From Crocinitomicaceae bacterium (GTDB lineage Bacteria > Bacteroidota > Bacteroidia > Flavobacteriales_D > Parvicellaceae): a DNA stretch of 8,706 nt. The stretch is from assembly GCA_002727735.1 (NCBI GenBank), contig PBXW01000011.1:21451-30156 (forward strand). Reading direction: 5' to 3'. The stretch's first letter is position 1; the number at the start of each line of letters is the position of its first letter. The notes under the pieces are model-generated. The model was not told where the DNA came from and did no database searches. It saw nothing but the letters and a program-made list of their open reading frames with translations. Of the stretch, positions 1 to 7,451 are shown piece by piece. The translations under genes and the position numbers were made by a program.

Positions 1-1079
1 AAATTATCATAAGTAGTTATAATAGTTAAAGTCACAAGTGCTGCAGCTGAGATTAAATAGGAAATATTTTGTTTAAAATGGGATATTGCACTTGCAAATA
101 AAATGACTACAGGTACTGAAGCAAAATAACCATAACGATCTGATTGAATTGATTTTATTGAAGTAATTTCCAAGTTAATAACGGGGAGAAGACAAACCAC
201 GAAAAAGAAAATCCACAGCAAAATTGGCTTATATTTTTTTGCTTTAATTTTTGAAATCAGCAGTGGTGAAATCAATAGTAAAACTATTAGGAATTGCAAT
301 AAAATTTGTTCCTCAGACAAGGCAAACCTTGAAAAAGAAAAGAATTTAATAATATATCCAGCAATTACTTTTATGATGGTTTGAGGTTCAAAATTTAAAT
401 GTGTGTTTGAACCATATCCCCCTAGAATTTCACCTAAAACCATAAATCGAAATAAAAGAGATGATGCAATGGTGATAATGGTTGATCCAATCCAAAATTT
501 TAGGTTTATATTTTTATTTTTCAAAAAATATACCCCAATGGCCAATAGAGGAATAATGTATCCTATTTCTTTACAATGAATAGCTAAAGCCATAAATATG
601 ATATACATAATTAGTTGCTCCTTGTAAAAATATTTAATGGCCAATAATGTAAACAAAAGGCAACATTGATACCCGATGGATGAAAACCATAGAATACATT
701 CCGCCTGAAATGGAAGTAGGATAAAAAAAAGTGATGCTAGTAGTGATTTAAGTAAGTCAAATTTTAATACTGTAGATGTTAAATGGTAGAGTTGCAATGC
801 AATGAAAAGGTGTAAAAAAATCTGGAATAAATGAATATAGAACGAATGCTGATTAAATATTTCTAATAAGATTAATTGAACAATATGTGTTAATGGAATA
901 AAAAAAGCATCATGAAAATTAGAGAAGATCATATTCCAACCTTCAATATTGTAGTAACTTAAAAAAATAAAATCATCAGATAAATAACCAATAGTAGAAA
1001 AGGGAACGTAGCATAATATACAAGCTAGACTTAAAATTAAATATGGATTGTTTTTCAATGAGTTAAATGAAATATCCAT
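1..1079 (-). CDS. GT-C type polytopic membrane glycosyltransferase, TMTC-like (3' end outside window)
   Basis: The reading frame is open from an ATG at 1079-1077 to the left edge, giving 359 residues with no stop, so the C-terminus is missing. The protein is very hydrophobic, with about eight to ten likely membrane spans. Four landmarks follow the order seen in GT-C enzymes of the TMTC / protein O-mannosyltransferase type: an acidic pair D35-D36 just after the first span (YLSDDF), where GT-C enzymes keep a catalytic Asp; a HLFQIFLHLFIALQL segment (res 83-97) followed by LLPFQAECILWFSS (121-134), like the usual H-P-x-x-x-E-x-V-x-W signature; K170-E171 in a CKEIGYIIPLL motif; and SDRYGYFAS (313-321), like the ERYLYLPS motif. 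By family knowledge it would transfer sugar from a lipid-linked donor at the periplasmic face; acceptor and donor are unknown. No TPR repeats are visible in the part present. Its ATG shares one base with the stop of the upstream peptidase gene (TGATG), suggesting coupled translation. Class is fairly secure; substrate is not. Confidence 0.72.
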   Translation of the reverse strand, partial: MDISFNSLKNNPYLILSLACILCYVPFSTIGYLSDDFIFLSYYNIEGWNMIFSNFHDAFFIPLTHIVQLILLEIFNQHSFYIHLFQIFLHLFIALQLYHLTSTVLKFDLLKSLLASLFFILLPFQAECILWFSSIGYQCCLLFTLLAIKYFYKEQLIMYIIFMALAIHCKEIGYIIPLLAIGVYFLKNKNINLKFWIGSTIITIASSLLFRFMVLGEILGGYGSNTHLNFEPQTIIKVIAGYIIKFFSFSRFALSEEQILLQFLIVLLLISPLLISKIKAKKYKPILLWIFFFVVCLLPVINLEITSIKSIQSDRYGYFASVPVVILFASAISHFKQNISYLISAAALVTLTIITTYDN

Positions 1080-4000
1080 CACCTAAGTAAATACATTTTT
1101 CCAAAACCTTTTTTAAATGCTTGATCTGCATTAGTTGGTCTATTTTCTATAGGAGTTTCATTAATTAAAGCATCAACTTTATATAAATAAACGCCATTGG
1201 CTAATGGGTCACCATATTTATCCCTTCCATCCCAATAATATTGAGTCATGTTATGCCCTATTTTTATAGACTCTTCTTCTGTTAAATTTATTTGTTTAAC
1301 TACTTTACCGGAGACGGTTAAAATAGTCAGTTTAATTTGGTCAGGAATGACATGGCCAGTTAAAGTGAAAACAAAATGAGTTTTTGAAGAAAAGGGATTA
1401 GGGTAATTAAATATGTTAGTTATGGTAGAACGATTGATTACTTCAAAACTTATTTCATATTCACTATCACCGCTAATATTTCCACTTTTGTCTCTTCCTT
1501 GAACCTTAAGTTGGTAAATACCATCTTCTGTAAAAATTGGATGATAGGTAATTTTGAATGGGTTTTGTTCATCAGCAAGCACATAATCAAGAACAATGTC
1601 TTGTTGATTTTGATAAGGAATTCTATCCCAACTACTTTGGTTTGGCCTCATTAAGTAAACCTGAATATTTGAAGTGTCTGCATCTTCATTTAGCATTAAG
1701 ATTGTGTTTTCATCTTTTAGTGTAATTATAATTTCAGGCTGGCTGTTTATAATATCTTGGTTCATGATATGAACCCCATCAAAAGTAACATCTAAAAGAG
1801 GATTTATTTTATCTGATGCAATTTGGAATGGGTTAATAGCAATATTGTTGAAGTAGTATTGTTCCAATTGATCTTGAATGTTTCCATTGACTCTAGGATT
1901 TGATGTAGTCTGTAAAAAATTTTGATTATTTAGAGAAGTAGTATTAAATGAAATAGTGTCCAAAAAGACAATGTGGCTTTTAAGCGAATCACTTCTTTCG
2001 AAATTGAGGTTATTAAAAGAATAGTTTTGATTATAGGTAGTGTAGTCGGTTAATAAGCTATCCATATCAAAAGGAGATATATTCTCTATAGCAATGGCAA
2101 ATTTTCCAAATGCACCTTGATTAATTGGGTCATCAAAATTTGAATAGAATCCTTTCTTAGGATTCAATGCTAGTTCTGGGGCAGGATCGTAAAGTACCAT
2201 CCAATTTTTCATTTTTGCCGGAGTTCCATTTATACTATCAAAATAAAATAATTCAAACTTTAAAGATCGATATAGCTGAGGATCTACTATAGATGAGAGA
2301 TTTAAAATAGAATCCTTATTGCTAAAGATCGTGTCAAATAAATGCATTTGACTATTAATGTTATTTACACCGAATATAGAAAGCACTAAGGAATCAGTAT
2401 TGTTGACATCAATATTTTGGTGATTCCAATATATTGCATTCCAATTTTTTGCTGGCCCAATCGTGTTTGTCTTCATCCAACCCACACCATTTCTACCGAT
2501 AATATCTTGTTGTGTCGATAAATATTCCACAGGGTTAGGACTATTTCCAGATAAGGAATCTGTAGTATGTATTTCTATGGTAGAGTTTACATCGCCTTTT
2601 TTAGTAAAAAAGACAAATCCGTCATCTGCCATTCCAGGTTGAAAACCTGTAGCACCTAAGTTGTTAAAAGCATTGAATAAACTTGTAGGCCACTGATTGT
2701 ATAACTGTGCTGGGGAAGAAAAATTTTCAGGAATATAAGAATAGGCTATTACATAGTTTGAATCTGGAATGTAGTTCGTTAAAAAGTTAGCCAATGAATC
2801 CAGCTCTTGAGTGTATCTGTAATGAAAAATAAAAAATTTATGACATCTATTTCTGCCCAAATTTGATTGTGCACTTGAACAAGTAGCGTTTTCACCATTG
2901 AATTGACCAACACAATGATAGCTATGGCAATCTTCACAATCTATTCCATTACTTGATTCAACACACCACGGTTTTAAGCTGCTTTTATCAACTACTCCAA
3001 CAATAATACTTGGCCAAAGCCATCCACCATAATCCATAAGATCGCCTCCTAATCTCCATGATGTACCTTGCCATTGAGCGCCAGTAGTGAAATTTACATA
3101 GCTATCCACCATAATAGTAGAATTTGTAGGGTGAAAATCCCACCTTCTTAAATTAGAATCTATTAAAATATTGGTATAGTTATTATCTGTGAGTTGGTGA
3201 AAATGAGCTTGACTCCAACCCCATTTATTATTAATAAATTGAAAAGATCTTTCTTCCCATTTAATAACACTGCTATCTACAGCACACCTCCAAAAATAAA
3301 CAGAGCTATCCATTAGTGTTAATGGGTCATTTAAACCAGTACTATTGTTTATCCAATCTAAGGGTGAAGCTTCAACAACACCTCCTATTGAAATTACCTC
3401 TTGTTCTTTTAAAAACGGTGAACTGAAAAATCGTGATGTATCTAACTGAAAAAAATATCTTTTTTCCTTTTCAAAAGGGTTCATGGTGGATCCTTTTAAT
3501 GTAATACTATCAGTGCCAACAATCCCATACTGATATGGCCAAATTGGAATTAAAGAATTGGTAGAAATAATGGTGTTTTTATAAATCTCATTATTGGTAA
3601 AATCATCAAATTGTTCATCTATGGTAGAAATTGGAAGGTCTACGCTAATTCGAAAATCATTAATACCAATGCTTTTTTCTGGTTTAAGAGGTAATCTCAT
3701 TATTACAGTATCTCTATACCGAACTCCTTCAACATCTTTGGAATAAAGCGTGTCACTTAGATCTGGAAAAAATTGTTGAATTTCAACTCTAAAAGAATCT
3801 CTGAATGCTTTACCAACATTTGATATCACTACGTTTATATCAAATGAATCTGCAGCTAAATCGATTTGCTCAGGCGCAAACCAAGCTCTAGTTTCATCTA
3901 AAATTAATTCAGGTTTTTGATGTGAATTTATCTTTACGGCTGGATCTCCTTGTAAGGCCATGCCATTGTAGCAAGATTCATAGGCTGGATTCCAATAAAG

Positions 4001-6283
4001 CGTAGCGTTTTGTTTGTCAATAATTTTCACAGTTTGTAGCATCTGCTGCCCAACAGTTTGTCCATAATAATATGGGCTCACTTGTTCATAAAACACTTCA
4101 GCATAATTATTGATATAGGGAATTTTACCCAATGAACTTGTAGATATAAAACCTATTGCTCCTGCATTGGGAGCATTTACAATTTTTTCTCCGTAGGAAA
4201 AGTTGTCTATCCCGTGGACATCGCCTGTGTAACAGCCAAGTCCAATAACTACAGGATATTTACCTTGGTTATTCCAGTTTTCAGGAGCATCAATGTTTTG
4301 ACTAAACCCTATAGAAGAACCAGAGTGACCGAAAAATGTAATCAATGATACCCCTTCTTCTAATTTAGATTGCACAAATTGAAAATCGTTGTTGTTGATG
4401 TCATTTGAAAATGGATCCTTGTTAAAAGTAAAAACGGTACCACCGTACAGTGTGTCTTCGATAAGACGTTTGTAAATCTCCAACCAACCATTGATATAAG
4501 CCTGTTCAGTACTATCAGATCCACCACCAAAATGCAATACGTTTTTTTGCCATTCCTTTTCAGCAATTGTGTAATTACTCATTGGGTCTTGATTTGATTC
4601 AAGTTCCATCACTTTTTGTAAGTATTCGTCTACATCACTTGCCGAACTAGCACTTAATCTTCCTGTTGGAATTAAATAACTCCTTGTGCCATCATAAATG
4701 TTTGTAGAAAAGTGATTGTCTGACCCTGGCATCCCCCAAGTAGGGACTAAATTAATAGCATACGAAGCACTATCTTTTCTTGAGCCTGGTTCATAGGATT
4801 CAGGAGCTGGTTTTACGGATTTTCCTATCAAAAAAAGATGAGAAGGCCATGCAGGCCATTGATCCATAGTGTAAGTTAAAAACCGTTTTATAGCAATAGA
4901 GTTTTTGAAAATTCCACCACCAAATTGATGATACAGTTCTTCTATATCAATGACTAAAGTATCGTATTGAGAAGATCGGTATGAAGCATATTGTCTTGAA
5001 GAAGAAAGTAAATTTTTATGGGTTATTATGATATAAGCACTATCAACTTGTAGCGCTGGGAAATTAGTAAAGCTACCATTTTGGTTTACTGGTTTTAGAT
5101 CATTTACGTTATGAATGTTTGACGAATCATAGAGATACAATAATACACTGTCTGAAGATGGAGGAGGTATAACAGCCTCCCAGTTATTATTGGCAAATAC
5201 CAAAGGAATGGTTCTGTCAATATCATCTAAGTAGTACAACTTTGGATTTACTGCCCCATTTAACATATTTGTTATTGAAATTCTTTGCTTTTGCCCTGCA
5301 TTATGACTTAGGCCAAATAAAATTTCACTGTAAGATGAAAAATTATAATTATGAGGATACCATAAAGCTACAGACGATACGTATTGGTAGTCAGTTCCTT
5401 GACCAATATTAGAAATGGTGTGATTTACGGCAGTAGTATTGCTGATTAAACTGCTTGATAAGTTGAAATTTAGATGAAGACAAGCATATCCATAATAGGA
5501 AGAATCATAAATTAAATTGCTGTTAACATAAAGTTTAGTATTGTGGTTTTCATTATTAAGATTGGCGGTGGATGAATTTGAAGCGATGATATTTGCAATT
5601 CCAAAAGCATCTGGCCCTGTAGGTTGATAATTAGCCGTATTAACATTTTCTGTGTAAGACCCATTTTTTTGATGTCTTGGGCCAGCCCAACCTTCACCTA
5701 ATTCATATTTGGGACTAGATAATCCACTTTGTTGAGCGCCAGGTACATATTCACTATTGTATTTTACGATTTCTTCTTTCCAGCAAAAGTTATTTTGGTT
5801 GTAATTGCTGTAATTAACATCAGTTTCATTAAGAGTCCTCTTGTTGTTTAAGCTGTTGTTCCAGGTTAAAAAATAATTGATAGTATCATTAAATAAACTA
5901 TAGTACGCATCTGGCATATTAGTTATCGTGTCATAGGCTAAATGGTCTATCCATCCATCATTTTTTTTGGCATAGAATGTGATAAAATCTACACTATCTA
6001 TGAAGCCGTTATTATTTAAGTCATTAATACTTATGGATATTTCTTTTTCTCTTCCAAATAGCTGTAACTGGTCATGATTAATTTGACTTAAATCTGCACC
6101 AATAGCGTTTAATCCATTATTTAATGTATAGTAATCAATTTGATGAATTCCAGATGAAACTACAGGGAAATATAAATAGCTTTGGTTGTAGTTTATCCAC
6201 TCATTCCCATATTGTTGCCCAAAAGCTATAAAGCCGTTAAAAACTAAATAAAAACATAGCCAATATGTTTTTATATAATTCAA
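1079..6283 (-). CDS. porU2: Putative T9SS sortase-like C25 (gingipain-type) peptidase, PorU2-like, 1734 aa
   Basis: Secreted C25-family cysteine peptidase related to PorU, the T9SS sortase, but much longer than classical PorU (roughly 1100-1300 aa). Residues 1-22 form a signal peptide ending before QQ. Residues 88-99 (DLNNNGFIDSVD) look like an EF-hand/dockerin calcium loop. The C25 domain covers about 410-790: YIIITHKNL (417-425), IDIEELY (445-451), LFLIGKS (483-489), IPTGRL (538-543), catalytic His653 in FFGHSG and Cys684 in GLGCYTGD, 31 residues apart. Beta-sandwich-like regions follow, including LMDSSVYFWRC (990-1000). Residues about 1088-1232 resemble the ILEI/PANDER fold, with a Cys-rich insert (1107-1148) containing CEDCH. 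The end (1625-1734) is FlgD/CTD-like: FNYPNPF, TVSGKVV, WDGRDKYGDPLANGVYLYK, final KMYLLR. No ATG fits the signal peptide: the frame opens with TTG one base after the upstream stop, and the next Met is residue 124, so TTG is taken as start. PorU2 assignment rests on length and family memory; C25 membership is firm. Confidence 0.85.
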   Translation of the reverse strand: MNYIKTYWLCFYLVFNGFIAFGQQYGNEWINYNQSYLYFPVVSSGIHQIDYYTLNNGLNAIGADLSQINHDQLQLFGREKEISISINDLNNNGFIDSVDFITFYAKKNDGWIDHLAYDTITNMPDAYYSLFNDTINYFLTWNNSLNNKRTLNETDVNYSNYNQNNFCWKEEIVKYNSEYVPGAQQSGLSSPKYELGEGWAGPRHQKNGSYTENVNTANYQPTGPDAFGIANIIASNSSTANLNNENHNTKLYVNSNLIYDSSYYGYACLHLNFNLSSSLISNTTAVNHTISNIGQGTDYQYVSSVALWYPHNYNFSSYSEILFGLSHNAGQKQRISITNMLNGAVNPKLYYLDDIDRTIPLVFANNNWEAVIPPPSSDSVLLYLYDSSNIHNVNDLKPVNQNGSFTNFPALQVDSAYIIITHKNLLSSSRQYASYRSSQYDTLVIDIEELYHQFGGGIFKNSIAIKRFLTYTMDQWPAWPSHLFLIGKSVKPAPESYEPGSRKDSASYAINLVPTWGMPGSDNHFSTNIYDGTRSYLIPTGRLSASSASDVDEYLQKVMELESNQDPMSNYTIAEKEWQKNVLHFGGGSDSTEQAYINGWLEIYKRLIEDTLYGGTVFTFNKDPFSNDINNNDFQFVQSKLEEGVSLITFFGHSGSSIGFSQNIDAPENWNNQGKYPVVIGLGCYTGDVHGIDNFSYGEKIVNAPNAGAIGFISTSSLGKIPYINNYAEVFYEQVSPYYYGQTVGQQMLQTVKIIDKQNATLYWNPAYESCYNGMALQGDPAVKINSHQKPELILDETRAWFAPEQIDLAADSFDINVVISNVGKAFRDSFRVEIQQFFPDLSDTLYSKDVEGVRYRDTVIMRLPLKPEKSIGINDFRISVDLPISTIDEQFDDFTNNEIYKNTIISTNSLIPIWPYQYGIVGTDSITLKGSTMNPFEKEKRYFFQLDTSRFFSSPFLKEQEVISIGGVVEASPLDWINNSTGLNDPLTLMDSSVYFWRCAVDSSVIKWEERSFQFINNKWGWSQAHFHQLTDNNYTNILIDSNLRRWDFHPTNSTIMVDSYVNFTTGAQWQGTSWRLGGDLMDYGGWLWPSIIVGVVDKSSLKPWCVESSNGIDCEDCHSYHCVGQFNGENATCSSAQSNLGRNRCHKFFIFHYRYTQELDSLANFLTNYIPDSNYVIAYSYIPENFSSPAQLYNQWPTSLFNAFNNLGATGFQPGMADDGFVFFTKKGDVNSTIEIHTTDSLSGNSPNPVEYLSTQQDIIGRNGVGWMKTNTIGPAKNWNAIYWNHQNIDVNNTDSLVLSIFGVNNINSQMHLFDTIFSNKDSILNLSSIVDPQLYRSLKFELFYFDSINGTPAKMKNWMVLYDPAPELALNPKKGFYSNFDDPINQGAFGKFAIAIENISPFDMDSLLTDYTTYNQNYSFNNLNFERSDSLKSHIVFLDTISFNTTSLNNQNFLQTTSNPRVNGNIQDQLEQYYFNNIAINPFQIASDKINPLLDVTFDGVHIMNQDIINSQPEIIITLKDENTILMLNEDADTSNIQVYLMRPNQSSWDRIPYQNQQDIVLDYVLADEQNPFKITYHPIFTEDGIYQLKVQGRDKSGNISGDSEYEISFEVINRSTITNIFNYPNPFSSKTHFVFTLTGHVIPDQIKLTILTVSGKVVKQINLTEEESIKIGHNMTQYYWDGRDKYGDPLANGVYLYKVDALINETPIENRPTNADQAFKKGFGKMYLLR

Positions 6284-6284
6284 A

Positions 6285-7355
6285 TTAATTAGGGTTTAAG
6301 TCAAACTTCAGCGAGAATATATTGCTATATAAAGCAACAGATGCATCTCCAATGTCAGTTAGTGCATATTCAATAGTTACTCCTTTAATTTTTAATCCAA
6401 GACCTATGTTTGGTTGAAGGGTATAAATAGATTTATTGGTATTATCCGTATACTTTTGAATATTTCCAATTCCAGATCTTATAAAAACTAAATCTTTAAT
6501 ATTTAATTCAAAACCCATATGAGGGTCTATAGAAATTGGATTTCCAGAAATTAAAACATTTCTTTTACCGTCTGTTGTAAGGTCAAAATTTAGTTCTGTT
6601 AATAAACTAATGTCATTTTTAAAAGAGGTTAATCTGCTTCCGCCTAGAATTATTCTGGGCATAGTAAGTTCAATGCCGTTTTGTGGTAATTCATTATCTG
6701 TTTCAATAAATGTATTGATCATCTCATCACTAAGATGGTAATTCCATACATTAAATGTGGAAGTAATGTCTTTACCCATTACAGCAAATTTCCATGACTT
6801 ATATTGGTACTTGGCGGAAAAATCAATTCCAAACCCCCATGCATTTGCAAAATCTCCAGCTTTTCTATTAATTATTTTCGCTGAGCCACCAATGGAAAAT
6901 TGATCATTTAATTTTCTACCATAACTCATGATAAACGCCATATCTGCTGCTGTGAAATAGGAGATTCTATCGTAATTAATATTTCCTTGTGCGTCTATTA
7001 GCTCAGTAGTATTGGGAATATTGTCGACACCAAATCTTAGGAACGAAAAACTTACAGCACTTTTTTCATCGATATTTTTGGCAATGCTTCCAAAATCATA
7101 TTTAGCTATACCAGCGAAATATTCAGCATGCATTAAACCAATTTGAAGGTCCTGGTCAATGTTAGTAAGTCCAGCTGGGTTCCAGTAACCACTCATTACA
7201 TCCTCTGTACTAGTTATTACTGCATTAGACATACCAAGCGCTCTTGCTCCAACCCCAATGTTTAAAAATTCATTACTGTATTTGGGCGTATTTAAATTTT
7301 GACCGTAGGATACTACAGAAATGGTAAAAATAAGGACACCAAAAATGTTCTTCAT
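6285..7355 (-). CDS. PorV/PorQ-family outer-membrane beta-barrel protein (T9SS-associated)
   Basis: A 356-residue outer-membrane protein with an N-terminal signal peptide (MKNIFGVLIFTISVVSYGQ, cleavage probably before Q19 or N20). Directly after it comes the family hallmark: FLNIGVGARALGMSNAV (res 30-46), then YWNPAGL (57-63), shared by PorV, PorQ and FadL-like barrels. The rest alternates polar and hydrophobic residues in beta-strand fashion, for example ISYFTAADMAFIMSYGRKL and WGFGIDFSAKYQY, and ends with a likely closing strand (NIFSLKFDLNPN). In the T9SS, PorV carries cargo to the PorU sortase as part of the attachment complex and PorQ works with PorZ. Adjacency to a PorU-like peptidase, with a 1-nt gap, makes this protein its probable membrane partner. 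It lacks enough specific features to be called true PorV or PorQ, so no symbol is given. It is the first gene of the minus-strand operon; the ATG at 7355-7353 gives a proper signal peptide. No clear ribosome binding site was seen. Confidence 0.85.
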   Translation of the reverse strand: MKNIFGVLIFTISVVSYGQNLNTPKYSNEFLNIGVGARALGMSNAVITSTEDVMSGYWNPAGLTNIDQDLQIGLMHAEYFAGIAKYDFGSIAKNIDEKSAVSFSFLRFGVDNIPNTTELIDAQGNINYDRISYFTAADMAFIMSYGRKLNDQFSIGGSAKIINRKAGDFANAWGFGIDFSAKYQYKSWKFAVMGKDITSTFNVWNYHLSDEMINTFIETDNELPQNGIELTMPRIILGGSRLTSFKNDISLLTELNFDLTTDGKRNVLISGNPISIDPHMGFELNIKDLVFIRSGIGNIQKYTDNTNKSIYTLQPNIGLGLKIKGVTIEYALTDIGDASVALYSNIFSLKFDLNPN

Positions 7356-7451
7356 ATGTTAAAATTAAAGATAAATTATCAAGTAAAGGGTAATTTTTTG
7401 TTTATAACTAATCTGTAAAACGATGTTTAGCTTATTTTAGTTTACAGAAAT
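7356..7451. promoter_or_regulatory. Divergent intergenic region holding the promoters of both operons
   Basis: This is the only intergenic gap of any size in the window. It separates the start codons of the PorV/PorQ-family gene (minus) and pssA (plus), so promoters for both operons should lie here or reach into the neighbouring genes. It is very AT-rich. No convincing Bacteroidota promoter pair (TTG near -33 with TAnnTTTG near -7) was found on either strand; the nearest -7-like strings (TATCTTTA on minus at 7374-7367, TATTTTAG on plus at 7433-7440) lack a matching upstream element. The role follows from gene orientation alone. Confidence 0.5.
7412..7448. repeat. 8-bp inverted repeat in the divergent promoter region, possible operator
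   Basis: TCTGTAAA (7412-7419) and TTTACAGA (7441-7448) are perfect reverse complements separated by 21 bp. The arms start 29 bp apart, close to three helical turns, and the right arm ends three bases before the pssA ATG. This spacing would suit a dimeric regulator on one DNA face, or a weak hairpin in the pssA leader. In such AT-rich DNA an 8-bp match could be chance; no regulator gene is visible in the window. Confidence 0.3.

Noticed and set aside
4360..4566. 68-codon minus-strand open frame
   Set aside because: Lies wholly inside the PorU2-like gene in another frame, with no recognisable domain.
5512..5697. 61-codon minus-strand open frame
   Set aside because: Out-of-frame shadow of the PorU2-like gene; composition not protein-like.
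1079..6283. Possible lipoprotein signal at Cys10 of the PorU2-like protein
   Set aside because: The residues before Cys10 (YWL) do not fit a lipobox and the hydrophobic stretch continues beyond it to a normal signal-peptidase-like site.
7356..7451. Bacteroidota-type promoter (-33 TTG, -7 TAnnTTTG)
   Set aside because: Only partial -7 matches were found, with no -33 element at the right distance and, on the plus strand, too little room before the ATG.
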